In this document: piece after piece, positions 46,319 through 58,889 of the stretch
Position numbering within the stretch: the stretch's first letter is position 1
Layout: every line of letters starts with the position of its first letter
Origin: Sanderia malayensis
Taxonomy: Eukaryota > Cnidaria > Scyphozoa > Semaeostomeae > Pelagiidae
Direction: 5' to 3'
Length of the DNA stretch: 64,000 nucleotides
NCBI GenBank assembly: GCA_013076295.1
Contig: RQOL01000828.1
Span: 4,027,219 to 4,091,218 of the forward strand
Translations under genes and position numbers: made by a program
The notes under the pieces: generated by a model
The model's input: only the letters and a program-made list of their open reading frames with translations
Told to the model about the DNA's origin: nothing
Database searches by the model: none

Positions 46319-49300
46319 ATGGCGGCAGGTAACCAAGGAATGGAAGAACTCATCCCTTTAGTAAATAAACTCCAAGATGCCTTCAGTCAACTTGGCATTG
46401 AAGCACCCATTGACCTTCCTCAAATTGCTGTTGTCGGAGGCCAGAGTGCTGGTAAAAGTAGTGTTTTGGAAAATTTCGTTGGCAGGTATTTCATTTTCTT
46501 CGTTATAGTTGGTTTTGTTCTTACGAATGCTTGTGAAGTACAAATGAGTTGAGGACAAACATTTTATAATCTTTAGCGGCCTAAAACATAGATAACAACA
46601 ACTTATTCAAACCTCCATGCCCATGTCCTTCTATATACCGATTATTTGGGGGTTTGAATGCCTTGATTTTGGCATCATAGTGTGTCCCTAATCGGGGTGC
46701 TCTTCTAAAAATATAGTAATTGTAATTAACAAGAATAACAACGATTACGATTATTTATTATGATTATTATGACCGAGATTAATGAGGTCAAATTCATAAT
46801 CATGTTAAAGTAACATGACAGTAAAAATTGAAAATATGATAATGTATTGCGTATATGTAACAATGATTCTTTCATTTGAAGAGATTTTTTACCAAGAGGA
46901 TCTGGTATTGTCACAAGAAGACCTCTTGTATTGCAGCTTATTAACTGTAGAACAGGTAATTTGTAGCTGTTTTGTATTTTAAGAACCATCTGTCCTGAAA
47001 TTGTGGTTAATGGACATATGTTTGCTTTTATAAGCCAACCTCTGAAGAGCTTGTAACTATGTTTCCTTTAAATCATTGATGTATAGCTGATCAAAGACAA
47101 CAGTTTTGAGTACTTTTGTTTGCTTCTTCTAGAGTATGCAGAGTTTCTTCATTGCAAAAGTAAAAAATTTACAGACTTTGATGCGGTGAGAAAAGAAATT
47201 GAAGATGAAACGGACCGTGTTACTGGTAAAACTAAAAATGTCTCTCCCATCCCAATCAACCTGAGAGTGTATTCGCCACATGGTAAATTTGTTTATATTT
47301 TTACCTCATTCATTCAAAAATACTTTGCACCGACCTCTCATTGTTCCGTTCTTAGCACCTAGTAGAAATTTCAAAGTTGCCGTTTGTTATGAATCCTCTT
47401 CTTTCTTTTGTTTCCAGTGCTGAATCTGACACTGATAGATTTGCCAGGAATGACAAGAATCGCAATTCCAGGCCAACCTCCTGACATTGAGCATCAGATT
47501 AAGGACATGGTTTTGCAGTTCATCACTCGGCCCAACTGTCTGATACTTGCTGTTTCTCCGGCCAATTCTGATCTTGCCAACTCAGATGCTCTGCGAATTG
47601 CCCAAGAAGTTGACCCCCAAGGTATTATTTATTACCATATAGCATCAGTATTTAAAGGATAGATGGCTGAGATGGCTAACGGTTTATAGTTTGTGGGTGT
47701 CAACACAATGCATTCTTCTCCTAGGGTTTCAGAAGTTTGGCAAAGGGGCCACATAATTGTGATTTATTAGAACGTTTCCACGAAATATTCAAAGTTTTGC
47801 TGAGCAACCAAGTGTATCAGAACTAATTGTTTTAAATTTTATCTTCCTTTAAGGTTCAAGAACAATTGGTGTGATAACAAAGTTGGATTTGATGGATGAA
47901 GGAACTGATGCTAAGGATATTTTGGAGAACAAAATCTACCCACTACGAAGAGGTACTTTGCTACCCTTATGCCCCATCCCCCAATCCATATTGCTTTTAA
48001 TTAATATTCTATCATCTCTGCTTCAATATATACAGGTATTTATACATTTTTCTGCTGTGATTTACAGGTTATATTGGAATTGTAAACCGAAGTCAAAAGG
48101 ATATTGACGGAAGAAAGGATATCAAGGCTGCTGTAGCTGCAGAGAGAAAATTCTTTCTAAGTCATCCAGCTTACAGGTAATTTTGTGCTGCAAATCTCAG
48201 TTTATTGCATTGTGAATTAATTCTGTTTAGGTTTTGATTGATTTTGTTTACAATCTTCAGACATTTAGCTGATAGAATGGGTACACCATTTCTGCAGAAA
48301 ACCCTCAACCAAGTAAGGCTTGTGAAAATTCATTTATTGTTGGAATAATTTCATATTTTCTTGTGTTGTGTACCCTCCACACAAGAGATTCTTGGAGAGA
48401 TTTAACCTGTGTCCATGATGATGTATATGATATTTAATCTTTCTATTTTTCGATTTCAGCAACTTACAAACCACATCCGTGAAACACTGCCAACATTGAG
48501 GAACAAACTTCAAGACCAGGTCATGTCAATGGAAAAAGAGGTTGAGGAATATAAGAATTTCAGACCTGATGATCCAACCGCAAAGACTAAAGCTTTGATG
48601 CTGTGAGTATGTGTGTTCTTAGTCTGGCATAGAACTATTGGCACAAAGTACGGCTGCGCACAACATTGTGCATTGACTCCAGTTCACCTTTAGTAGCGGT
48701 AAACAGTTTCATGCGTAAAAGGTATAGAAGACAACAAATTAAATTTATCCATGGTTAAAACGTAACTAGGTGAAATAAGAAGTGAAGCATTCAATTTCTG
48801 CTACAACCATTTATTATCATGTTAATGCTGTTTGGATTGTGTTGTCACAAGCGCCAGCCACTCGTTCATAGTTTTCTGTTGTGTTTTTTGTAGTATGCTT
48901 CAGAATTATAGCACTGATATTGAGCGGGTCATAGAAGGTGGTGCCGGTGATGAAATAGACACTGCACAGCTATCCGGGGGTGCAAAAATCAATCGAATTT
49001 TCAACGAAAGATTTCCTTTTGAACTGGTTAAAGTAAGTGGATAGTTCATTGATGTATTGTTATGGTATATTCTCTTGGCATTTTTGGAATTAGCTATGGT
49101 TGGACAGGTTAAAGGGAACATGAATAAAGTTGTGCTTAACCGATAACAAAGTCGGTAGTTTGTTTTTATTGTTTCGTTTTCTTCCATTTGATTCAGTCTT
49201 CTGTAAGAATAGTTCGTGAGTTTGTTTTCTGTGAGAAGCTTTTTATAAAGAGGCTTTTCTTGAGAGTTGCTTAAAGACATTGCGAAGCAATTTCTGACGA

Positions 49301-51953
49301 AGGAGCTTGCTATAAAAGCAGGTTGTTGTGAATATTTTGTTGTCTTTGTCGTCAGGTTGAATATGACGAGAAACAACTGCGAAGAGAAATTAGTTTTGCA
49401 ATAAAGAACATCCATGGTATTAGGTATGTTGTAATCTATAAACTTATTTTTTAGTCTTTTGCTGGCTTGTACACACTGTTCTGGTCTCTATGCTAGTATC
49501 ATATCAACTGTTCTGGTCTTTATGCTAGTATCATATCAACTGTTCTGGTCTTTATGCTAGTATCATATCAACTGTTCTGGTCTTTATGCTAGTATCATAT
49601 CAACTGTTCTGGTTTTTATGCTAGTATCATATCAGCTGTTCTGGTCTTTATGCTAGTATCATATCAACTGTTCTGGTCTTTATACCAGTATCGTATCAAT
49701 AGTTAACTATTCTTAATTCTTGCTCAGATCTGGTCTGTTCACACCAGACATGGCATTCGAAGCAATCGTGAAAAAACAGATTGATCGATTGAAATCTCCT
49801 GCCATCAAATGCGTTGATATGGTCATGACAGAGCTTACCAATATCATCAAAATGTGCACTGATAAGGTACGTTTTAACCCCCGGCAGAGATCAACCATCA
49901 GCCTTCTTTTACCATTGCGAATTGTGGCATATCAGGGGGCAACCTTCTTATCAACATTGTGATTAATCCAGCACTTAACACCCCGTCAGAGATCTTTGAT
50001 TCTACTGTTGATGCATTGTGACGTATCTCTATTGTAAACATTATTTAACGTATCAATATTCTCGATTTTAGATGAACAAGTATCCGAGTTTAAAGGAAGA
50101 AGTTGAACGCATTTGCTTGACACAAGTACGAGAATCTGAGCACAAAGCTAAATATCAGGTGAATGTTTTTCTGCTTAGTAAATTGATTGCCCGTTGTACA
50201 TCTGCTCATAAAGCTATTTAGGTAATGAACTACTAGTTTGCTGAATCCATTGGATCCGTGCGTTGATCCATGGATCCATGCGTTGATCCATCGGATCCGT
50301 GCGTTGATCCATTGATCCATGTGTTGATCCATCGATCCATGCGTTGATCCATTGATCCATGCGTTGATCCATTGATCCATGCGTTGATCCATCGAACCAT
50401 GCGTTGATCCATCAATCCATGCGTTGATCCATCGATCCATGCATTGATCCATGGATCAATCTGTAATAGGATTGTGTTGTTCATTGGTCGTTTACATATG
50501 GTTTATTAGTCTGTCTTATTGACGATTAATCGATGTGATTGTATTTACTGTTTTCAATCAGTCTCTTGAAATATTGGTCAATTAATAATTATTTTTCCCT
50601 TCAAAAGGTGAGGCTATTGATTGACATAGAACTTGCTTACATCAACACCCAACACCCGGATTTCATTGGATTCCAAGAGTGAGTTTTTTTTCTATTTGTG
50701 GACAGTTTATCTGACAGTTCTCTTTTCCAAGGAATGCAGGTACAAAGTAGTTTAGGTATAGGAATAGCGTAAGTAAAGGATAAGTTGCAGGATGGATACA
50801 GATAATCATATATGGCTGTATGGATGATGTACATTATATTACTATACACATATCTATATACATACAGCTTCTATTTACTAAATTGTGCTTGAAAATGTTT
50901 CTGTTTGTGAGTTCGAGTTATGTGATTGCTTTTCCTGTTTACAGGGCTCAAACAAGAGCTACTTCGTCTGGTGGGTCTCAAACCAGAAGGGTCAACGTTG
51001 GCAATCAGGTTATCAGAAAAGGTTGGCTTACTCTCGGTGGTGGCGGTTTTATGAAGGTGTCCAAGGATTATTGGTTCGTTCTAACAGGTATGCAGAGCAG
51101 TCAATGCTGTAGCAATACTCAGATGTCCAACGATATTCTACGGAACGTCCAGCCAAATCGGCCCCGAAGATGCATGCAGTAGTGCTTCGAATAATTACTC
51201 CAACAAATAGACGCCTCCATCAAATAGATGCCTCTCTCAAATAGACGTTTTCCTCGAATAGACGCCCCCGAAAAATGTCAGAAATTTAATAAACGGCCCC
51301 GGCGTTAATTTATTGTTTAACTTTGCGTGTCATATTGAATTATTATTCGGTTGCATCCGTAATTAAACAATATTTATTTTCTTTCTTTTAGCTGAATCAC
51401 TTACTTGGTTCAGAGATGAAACAGTAAGCTATTATTTATCGTTTTCATCAACTTTTATTTAAGAACAACAAAGTTTAGTTATTGTATTGTTAAGTATAGA
51501 TGATTAAGGTATATGGTTTATTTTTTCTGCCGCAAGGAAAAAGAGAGCAAATATCAACTTCGCTTGGAAAATTGCAGACTTAAAGACGTGGAAGGTGGTC
51601 TGCTTTCAAAGAGGCATTACTTTGCACTTTTCAATCCAGACTCAAAGTAAGTAGGTTTATAGTATAATCAGATTTGTAATAATAATGTGCGAAGCTAATG
51701 CAAGTAATATTTGTCGCTCTCCAAATACATTTTATCGACCATCAAGCCTTGATAAGTCTTGATAGAAATCTAAGGCAACGAGAATTGTTCGAGTTGATGA
51801 GAGTTCGTGCTGATGAGGAGCCTCATACACAAGCCATGTAAATGGCAAATCAAAGTCAAATGGAGGCAGAAGGACCTTCGATGCATCGAGAAATTCCACT
51901 CAGATTTTTATAAGCTACAAAGCTATTGTAAAAAAACCAACTTTAAATAAATT

Positions 51954-52044
<91 letters not shown>

Positions 52045-53949
52045 GGATTATAGTCGACTTAAAGAGGTTCATTTGCAACTGAAGTCAGTTCTGTTTTCTT
52101 GCGCCTTTGAAGGCTTTTTGCTGAAGATTATATTGTTACGTTAAATTTATATTTGGTGTGAATAACCAGTAGAATTTTGCCTGTTTCAGGAATCTCTTTA
52201 AAGATTACAAGCAGTTGGAGCTATCTGCTGAAACTACAGATATAGTTGACAGCTGGAAGGCCTCGTTTCTACGCGCAGGTGTGTTTCCAGAACGAGACAA
52301 GGATGACGATGATAGAGGAGTAAGTAAAACCCTTGACAACAATATTATTCAGTTTAGATATTTAGACGTTAACTTCTTGCAATTACATCAGCTTCTATTG
52401 AATATCAATCGATTTAGATATTCAACGCACCAACGGATGAGGGTGTGGGTTATATTTTTGCTTCTGATGCTCCGCTTGTCTTTATTATAGAATAATGAAC
52501 TTGGATCCATGGATCCAATACTCGAGAGGCAAGTTGAAACAGTACGATATTTGGTGGACTCTTACATGAAGATAGTCAGCAAGGGAATTCAAGACATGGT
52601 GCCAAAGATCGTCATGTTTATTGTTGTCAACAAGGTTTGTTTATCAATTTCATATTTCATGTTTTCATATTTCATATTTGATTATTTTATTGCCCTTCGG
52701 CATAGGCCGTTTTTCATGGGGCCCGCCCTCTGATAAATACTTAGTTAAAATATACATTCTGAAATAGATGTGACGTTGTTACTGCATAATGATTTTCTCT
52801 TTAAAATGTTCTCTTTAAAAGTTAAATATCACGAGTTACATGTTGAATTTAGCATTTTGATTCTTATGTTTGGCATTGTTTGAGTTAACTGGATGGTTCG
52901 TTGATATTTCGCAGATTAAAGAGTTTGCGCAAGCAGAGCTGTTGGCCAGCGTTTATGCCATGGGCAATACGGTAAGTGTGCCCTCTATTGCAATCAGGTT
53001 ACAGGTCACAGTATAAATTTATGAAGTCACTGATTCAGTTTTCACTGGTGTAGGGGTCATAGTAGCAAGTCTTTAACATCACAATACATCATTATAAGGT
53101 TTAATCGCTCGATGTTGTTGTTGTTAGAATGAGATTATGCACGAAAGTGACGATGAAGTGGCTCGTCGTAACGAAATCCTTCGTATATACCATGCCAGCA
53201 AGGAGGCATTGAAAATCATAGGTGACGTCAGTACTTCGACCACTTCCACCCCCCTTCCTCCGCCCGTGGAAAGAGACCATTCAGATTTTGTTGCAGTGAG
53301 CAAACCGTGAGTTCTTTACACTAATTCTCAAGTATCAATCTTATCCAACTTAGACGGCCTCCGTGTTCGTTGTTAACCTCGTTTTGGGTAGCTTTACTTC
53401 CATTTTTTCACCTCAGTTTAAGTGCGTCTGGTTTTATTTCACAGGGAGCCTTCAAGATCCACCCCACAGCGCCCAGCCACAATGCAGCCCCCCTCAAGGC
53501 CGAATATTCCGTCAAGGCCGTCAAACAAAGACCTATCAAGCTCTTCTTCTGCACCAGGTGGACCAGTAATACCAAAGTAAGCAATAATCAATTGTTTTTG
53601 TAGTTCTCGTAAACTGGGACACAGTGTTGTCCCTCAGTTGGGAATCTTTAATGCACAGTCGAGTCTCGATATCTGGCAAGCTCGCAAACTCGCGCGGGAA
53701 ATGAAAAATTGTTCGACATGGCGGGGGCTCGAGATATCCGAACTAAATTCACCCAACTAGAGAACGAGGGGAAATGAGAATCTGTTCGAGATAGCGAGTT
53801 GTTCGAGATAACCGAGTTCGAGATTCGACTTTATATTATTGTACTTTGACAGAATCTAATTGTAATGACGTTTTTTCTCTTTTAGACGCCCTGCTCCGAA
53901 CCGCCCAGTCCCTGGATCTCGCCCACCACCAGTCCCAAACAGACCTTAG
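46319..53949 (+). CDS. DNM1: dynamin, classical large GTPase with PH and proline-rich domains
   Basis: Twenty-two exons: 46319-46485, 46882-46955, 47133-47282, 47418-47621, 47854-47952, 48068-48176, 48261-48312, 48460-48602, 48894-49032, 49356-49423, 49728-49866, 50072-50158, 50608-50678, 50945-51087, 51392-51423, 51537-51646, 52190-52319, 52491-52634, 52915-52971, 53128-53306, 53445-53576, 53886-53949. Phases all agree; 830 residues. GTPase motifs: P-loop GGQSAGKSS (40-48), switch [17 protein letters not shown]. The stalk follows ([20 protein letters not shown]), then a PH domain from about residue 520 ([26 protein letters not shown]), the GTPase-effector domain ([18 protein letters not shown]), and a proline-rich tail with PSRP and PGSRPPPVP motifs for SH3 partners. 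It pinches off endocytic vesicles. Vertebrates have DNM1-3; this ancestral-type gene cannot be equated with one of them, so the symbol stands for the family. Confidence 0.98.
49470..49700. repeat. 32-bp minisatellite in dynamin intron 10
   Basis: Seven near-identical tandem copies of a 32-bp unit containing ACTGTTCTGGTCTTTATGCT and AGTATCATATCA. The last copy is more diverged and ends about 25 bp before the exon 11 acceptor region. Confidence 0.92.
50244..50460. repeat. GATCCATG-rich minisatellite in dynamin intron 12
   Basis: About eleven tandem units of 18-20 bp built on GCGTTGATCCATCGATCCAT. The GGATCC, ATCGAT and TGATCCA words make it rich in short palindromes. Confidence 0.9.
51953..52043. 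repeat. (TAA)n microsatellite in dynamin intron 16
   Basis: Roughly thirty uninterrupted copies of TAA, likely length-polymorphic. Confidence 0.97.
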
Positions 53950-54546
53950 AAATTTAATATTTAATCAAAATTACCACAAGTAATCAACTGGGTATGATTA
54001 TTAAAACTTTTCTATGTATCTGATCTGGAATTGATTCTTCTTCGTGAACCCCACACTGGGTACATTAAATACTGTTTAACGTTTTATTTGTTCCTCCATC
54101 GTTGTATCTTTTCCTCTCTATCTAAGACTTAATATATTTTAATTTTTATCTTTAATCAATTGTATTAATCTCGTGATTGAATTTCTCTTTATAATTCTTG
54201 TTGTTTTCAAATTAGTTTCTTATAAGATGGGTAGACAAATGTTTTTACAACTCGCAGGGATTAGAGTTTGTAAATTCAAGAGAAATCATATTGTTTTACC
54301 TGAGATCTCGGATAAATTTCTTTGTTTTACTTGCGATCTGGTGGCAGCTCTAAGATTTTAGGTTTGCTGAACGAAATAGCAATACATTTCATAATGCACT
54401 TTTCGGGTGAGAAAATAAACCCTTTTTATTGGATTTTGCATTTAATTTTAACAATATCATTATGATGGCATCATTAATTTCTAAATGTTGTTTCTAAATA
54501 ATGTTGTAAATTTCAGAAAGAGGCTGAGACTTGACTGTGGAATGTC
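53950..54546 (+). other. dynamin 3' UTR and downstream
   Basis: AT-rich stretch after the dynamin stop. A canonical AATAAA polyadenylation signal is present at 54,414-54,419, giving a plausible 3' UTR of about 0.48 kb. The repeat array starts about 130 bp further on. Confidence 0.55.
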
Positions 54547-55005
54547 TTCCTGCCTATCCCATCATTCATTGCGCCTTTGATTTGAATTTCTACTCGACAA
54601 GGAGAAGAGAAGACAAATTATAGCATGTCAGATTATTTCGAAAAATGGAACCCGAGCTTTGGTCTTTTGGATTTATTTCTACTTTCCCGAGGTCAATTTG
54701 TAAGTTCTTGTTTTCTGCTTTAATAATTATATTTCTCTCTCTTAAATTTAAATGTGAATTAGTTGCCAGGCCTGGACATTCAGCTGAGGAAGGAAATAAA
54801 ATGGCGATTGCTTTCCCACGCTGGAAGCAGTTGACTGATTGTCACCCTCTCACTTTTTCTCTCTTAGTCTTATATTGTTTAATATCTCTTTCAATGATTT
54901 TGAATACTTGTTTGATAATCTCTACATCTAACTTTAAATAATTTGTCTCTGACATTATGAAAATTATATTGATTTACCGATCGCATTTTTTCGATTTCCT
55001 TCCAG

Positions 55006-55123
55006 ACAAATTTTCAAGACACCATGCTACACGAAGAAGATAAAATGCTAAATCAAGAACAGAAACGGAAAGCGAAGACGGGACGCTTAATACAGAATAG
55101 TCGCATAAAAAGATGCGTTGTCT
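55006..55123 (+). CDS. recurrent exon-like block C (unit U1)
   Basis: A 118-nt block bounded by a pyrimidine-rich TTCCAG acceptor and a CT|GTGAGT donor. It reads QTNFQDTMLHEEDKMLNQ and EQKRKAKTGRLIQNSRIKRC. Homologous blocks lie at 56,848-56,965 (+), 61,012-61,132 (-), 62,301-62,422 (-) and about 63,848-63,968 (-). All keep the reading frame open and the donor intact, with mostly single-base differences (for example R/S, N/K, Q/K, R/H). A more diverged copy is at 58,116-58,229. The charged Lys/Glu/Gln composition resembles no domain I know. It may belong to a tandemly repeated gene family or a spliced transposon transcript. Confidence 0.45.
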
Positions 55124-55602
55124 GTGAGTAGAAATATTTTATTATGCTGAATTTAAAAACGTGATTGTTGGGCTCGAACTCATACCGCTTAAAACCATGA
55201 CAGATTAAAGTGCTGCGCTTTTAATGACTGCTCTATTTACCTCCTAATTTTGTTTCAATTTGGGACATCATGGCACTCATCATTAGAATTGACACCCTGT
55301 AAATTGTGAAGCATAAAATCGTACTTTAGGCTTGGTCATAGGTTCGAGTCCCAGGGCAGCTTTTAGTTTTACCAATTTTAATTTCTGATCTTGACGTCAC
55401 AGAGTCCAATCCAGCCATTTAAATATCCTAACAGTTGAATAAATAATTGTGATTTCATTTATGTTGTATTCCGAAATATATGATGTATCCTAAGTTTAAT
55501 TGCCGAGTTGAATTTTATTATTCTGAGGTCAACTGGATTCGAACCAGTCCGCACAGAAGTGCTATCGTTTACAATCACACTACTTAGTTCCTTTATCTAT
55601 TC

Positions 55603-55686
55603 GCCACCCACCACCCTGTCGATCTTAAATTATTATATACTTAACAACCTCACCCCAAAGGCCTTGGGTTCAAACCCCTGTGTGGC
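55603..55686 (+). ncRNA. 84-nt tRNA-like module (unit U1)
   Basis: The 5' end GCCACCC can pair with the 3' end GTGTGGC (6 of 7), and a T-arm-like CTTGGGTTCAAACCCCTG precedes the 3' strand. The same 84-nt span is kept in the other units at 57,446-57,529 (+), 60,446-60,529 (-), 61,737-61,820 (-) and 63,009-63,092 (-). No good D arm or box A is visible on this strand, so a functional tRNA is unlikely; the call is tRNA-like sequence only. Confidence 0.4.
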
Positions 55687-55845
55687 ATATATATTTTATT
55701 TCAGTATATTCAGAATAACCTGACATTGGTTCGCATTTTCTTTGCTGAAGGTTGGTCTTATGAGTACAAGAGCACGAGGATTTTCTCGTTATCATGATGA
55801 GGATAATCTTTCAGAGACATCTTTATAAGGTTAGTAACGTTAATC

Positions 55846-56367
55846 AATATATATAAACATCATTATGGAAAAAACTAACCTCGGTTTTTATATACTTAAA
55901 TTTTCGCCTGGCCTGGAACCAGGCATCATCAGAAGTGAGTTTTCCAACGGTTGTTGTTCGAAACATTGTTCATTAAAAGAATCATCGTCACAAAGAATCG
56001 AATTCTGACACGCTACATCTGTACACCAATAGTTTTGCCATCTTTTTAGTCCTGGATGCGTTTTCCTCCAATCGTAGAAGAAAGCCCTCCAAACTTGTGA
56101 ATTAATGTTCACACCAGTATCTCGATTGAGGCCTTCTACCTCATTTGGGCCATTTTATTTCCTTCGTCAGCTGAATGTCCAGGCCTGGCAACTAATTCAC
56201 ATTTAAATTTAAGAGAGAGAAATATAATTATTAAAGCATAACACAAGAACTTACAAATTGACCTCGGGAAAGTAGAAATAAATCCAAAAAACCAAAGACC
56301 GAGATCCATTTTTCGAAATAATCTGACATGCTATGATTTGTTCATATAAATGATGTTTATATATATT
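55846..56367. mobile_element. 522-bp inverted-repeat segment carrying a reversed piece of the unit
   Basis: Bounded by 21-bp near-perfect inverted repeats (AATATATATAAACATCATTA and its complement). Between them lies a minus-strand copy of the unit's first exon-like blocks (56,148-56,345). Also on the minus strand is a protein-like frame reading NGPNEVEGLNRDTGVNI, AFFYDWRKTHPGLKRWQNYW and LLMMPGSRPGENLSI (down to 55,888). The segment interrupts the junction between units U1 and U2. It may be a small transposon that captured or was captured with unit sequence, or a local inversion. Confidence 0.6.
55888..56150 (-). CDS. hypothetical frame within inverted segment
   Basis: Reads NGPNEVEGLNRDTGVNIN, QVWRAFFYDWRKTHPGLKRW, CTDVACQNSILCDDDSFNEQ and ends PGSRPGENLSI at a stop (55,888-55,890). 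Tryptophan- and cysteine-containing, low-repeat composition argues for real former coding sequence. There is no ATG in good context at the start, and it joins an exon-like block upstream on the minus strand (56,150-56,345). Family not recognised; the closing motif is reminiscent of text I associate with cnidarian mobile elements, but this is weak. Confidence 0.35.
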
Positions 56368-57632
56368 CATGATGAGGATTTAGAGTCATCCCAGTTTTCC
56401 TGCCTATCCCATCATTCATTGCGCCTTTGATTTGAATTTCTGCTCGACAAGGAGAAGAGAAGACAAATCATAGCATGTCAGATTATTTCGAAAAATGGAT
56501 CTCGGTCTTTGGTTTTTTGGATTTATTTCTACTTTCCCGAGGTCAATTTGTAAGTTCTTGTGTTATGCTTTAATAATTATATTTCTCTCTCTTAAATTTA
56601 AATGTGAATTAGTTGCCAGGCCTGGACATTCAGCTGACGAAGGAAATAAAATGGCGATTGCCTTCCCGATGCAAGCAGTTGACTGATTATCACCCTCTCA
56701 CTTCTTCCCTGTTAGTCTTATATTGCTTAAAATCTCTTTTTAGTTATTCTGAATACTTCTTTGATAATCTCTACACTTCACTTTAAATCATTAACCTCTG
56801 ACATTATTAAAATTATATTGATTTACTTTTTCAATTTCCTTGCAGAGAAAATTTCAAGACACCATGCTACACGAAGAAGATAAAATGCTAAAGCAAGAAC
56901 AGAAATCAAAAGCGAAGACGGGACGCCTAATAAAGAATAGTCACATAAAAAGATGCGTTGTTTGTGAGTAGAAATATTTTATTATGCTGAATTTAAAAAC
57001 GTGATTGTTGGGCTCGAACTCATACCGCTTAAGATCATGACAGATTAAAATGCTGCGCTTTTAATGACTGCTCTATTTACCTCTTACTAAGTTTGTTTCA
57101 ATTTGGGACATCATGGTGCTCATCATTAGAATTGACACCCTGTAAATTGTGAAGCATAAAATTGTACTTTAGGTTTGGTCATAGGTTCGAGTCCTAGGGC
57201 AGCTATTAAGTTTTACTAATTTCTATTTCTGATTATGACGTTACTGAATCCAATTGAGCCATTTAAATATCCTAACCGTTAAATAAATAATTGTGATTTC
57301 ACTTATATTGTATTCCGAAATATATAATGTAGCCTAAGCTTGATTGCGAAGTTGAATTTTATATTTGGAGGTCAACTGGATTCGAACCAGTGCTCACAGA
57401 AGTGCTATCGTTTACAATCACACTACTTAGTTTCTTGATCTATTCGCCACCCACCACCCTGTCGATCTTAAATTATTATATACTTAACAACCTCACCCCA
57501 AAGGCCTTGGGTTCAAACCCCTGTGTGGCATATATATTTTATTTCAGTATATTCAGAATAACCTGGTTCGCATTTTCTTTGCTGAAGGTTGGTTGGAAGG
57601 AGTACAAGAGCACGAGGATCGTCTCGTTATCA
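56368..57632 (+). repeat. exon-bearing repeat unit U2 (rightward)
   Basis: Same order as U1: exon-like block with LDKEKRRQIIACQI-type text (56,440-56,550), short block from TTGCCAGGCCTGGACATTCA (56,613), block C at 56,848-56,965, four tRNA-like modules (57,005-57,529), and the next leading block at about 57,585. Very similar to U1 apart from small indels. Confidence 0.8.
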
Positions 57633-58240
57633 CGATGAGGATTTAGAGTCATCCCAGTTTTCCTGCCTATCCCATCATTCATTGCGCCTTTGATTTGAAT
57701 TTCTGCTCGACAAGGAGAAGAGAAGACAAATCATAGCAATCCAGATTGTTTCGAAAAATGGAACTCGGTCTTTGGTTTTTTGGATTTATTTCTACTTTCC
57801 CGAGGTCAATTTGTAAGTTCTTGTGTTATGCTTTATTATTTATATTTCTCTCTTTTCAATTTAAATGTGAATTAGTTGCCAGGCCTGGACATTCAGCTGA
57901 CGAAGGAAATAAAATGGCGATTGCCTTCCCGATGCAAGCAGTTGACTGATTATCACCCTCTCACTTCTTCCCTGTTAGTCTTATATTTTTTAATATCTCT
58001 TTTTAATTATTGTGAATACTTGTTTGATAATCCCTACACCTCACTTTAAATAATTTATCTCTGACATTATGGAAATTATATTGATTTACCGATCGCATTT
58101 TTTCGATTTCTTTGTAGAGATTTTTGCAAAACACCATGCCTCACGAACAATGCAATGTTTAACAGAAATTCGAAACTTGAGAGTCAAGAAATGAAGCTAA
58201 AAATTGTCCCTCACAAAGATCTTTTATCGGTGAGTAGATA
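57633..58240 (+). repeat. exon-bearing repeat unit U3 (rightward, diverged 3' half)
   Basis: The first 450 bp match U1/U2 closely. Block C is strongly altered (58,116-58,229, only CAAAACACCATGC and flanks align), and the tRNA-like part is replaced by other sequence with its own tRNA-like text (58,290-58,430). This marks the transition to the central palindrome. Confidence 0.75.
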
Positions 58241-58889
58241 TTTTTAGTATATAAAATTAATAATTTAAATTTGATACTGTTTTACTCGAACTCGAATTTC
58301 TTCGGACCAATATTGGTAAAGCCCCTTTGGCATCGCCAGTGCACTTAAACTTTTGTATTCATCCAGTTAAAGAGTAAAACAGCATAGTCTAGGGTCTTGT
58401 GTTTAAGGCTCGTCGTACTCGTGATTTTTATTTTTATTTTGTCAATTTATATTTCGGATATCATTGTGACATCATGAAGTCAAATTGAGCAACAACACGG
58501 AGCATATCGTTCATTTACCAGCTGAATAGATAGTGATTTCAATTATGTTGTATTCTTAATTATTTATTGGTTAGTAAATAAGTCTTATTACCTGTTTGAA
58601 TTTCATATATCAAGTCATTTGGGTCCTCAATACCTTGAAATTTTATTTTTAAGTGGTATTTCTAAATATTGTTATATACAATATTTTCCCTCTATAGTCA
58701 ATGCCTTCTTTTATTTTCAATTCTAGGAATAGTCTTTCAAAATGTGCAGTGGATGAAGTTGGACAATGAAGCAAAGTAAGTTGTGAGGTTTTTTCATACC
58801 ATTGACCACCTTTATCGTACTACTGGCCACCTTTAACATATTACTAATCACCTTTGCTATACTATTAAGTACCTTCATCGTACTGCTGG

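Larger units (their letters stand above)
54547..55823 (+). repeat. exon-bearing repeat unit U1 (rightward)
   Basis: First unit of the mirrored array. Blocks in order: an exon-like block ending CCCGAGGTCAATTT|GTAAG (54,590-54,700); a block after GAATTAG starting TTGCCAGGCCTGGACATTCA (54,760-54,840); a block at 55,006-55,123 between TTCCAG and GTGAGT, coding for text like MLHEEDKMLNQEQKRKAKTG and IKRCVV; then about 600 bp with four tRNA-like modules; then the next exon-like block GTTGGTCTTATGAGTACAAG (VGLMSTRARGFSRYHDED). The blocks recur with the same flanking splice signals in the other units. No known protein family. Confidence 0.75.

Noticed and set aside
50090..50484. Repetitive minus-strand frame with MDQWINA-type repeats
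   Set aside because: Translation of an intronic minisatellite.
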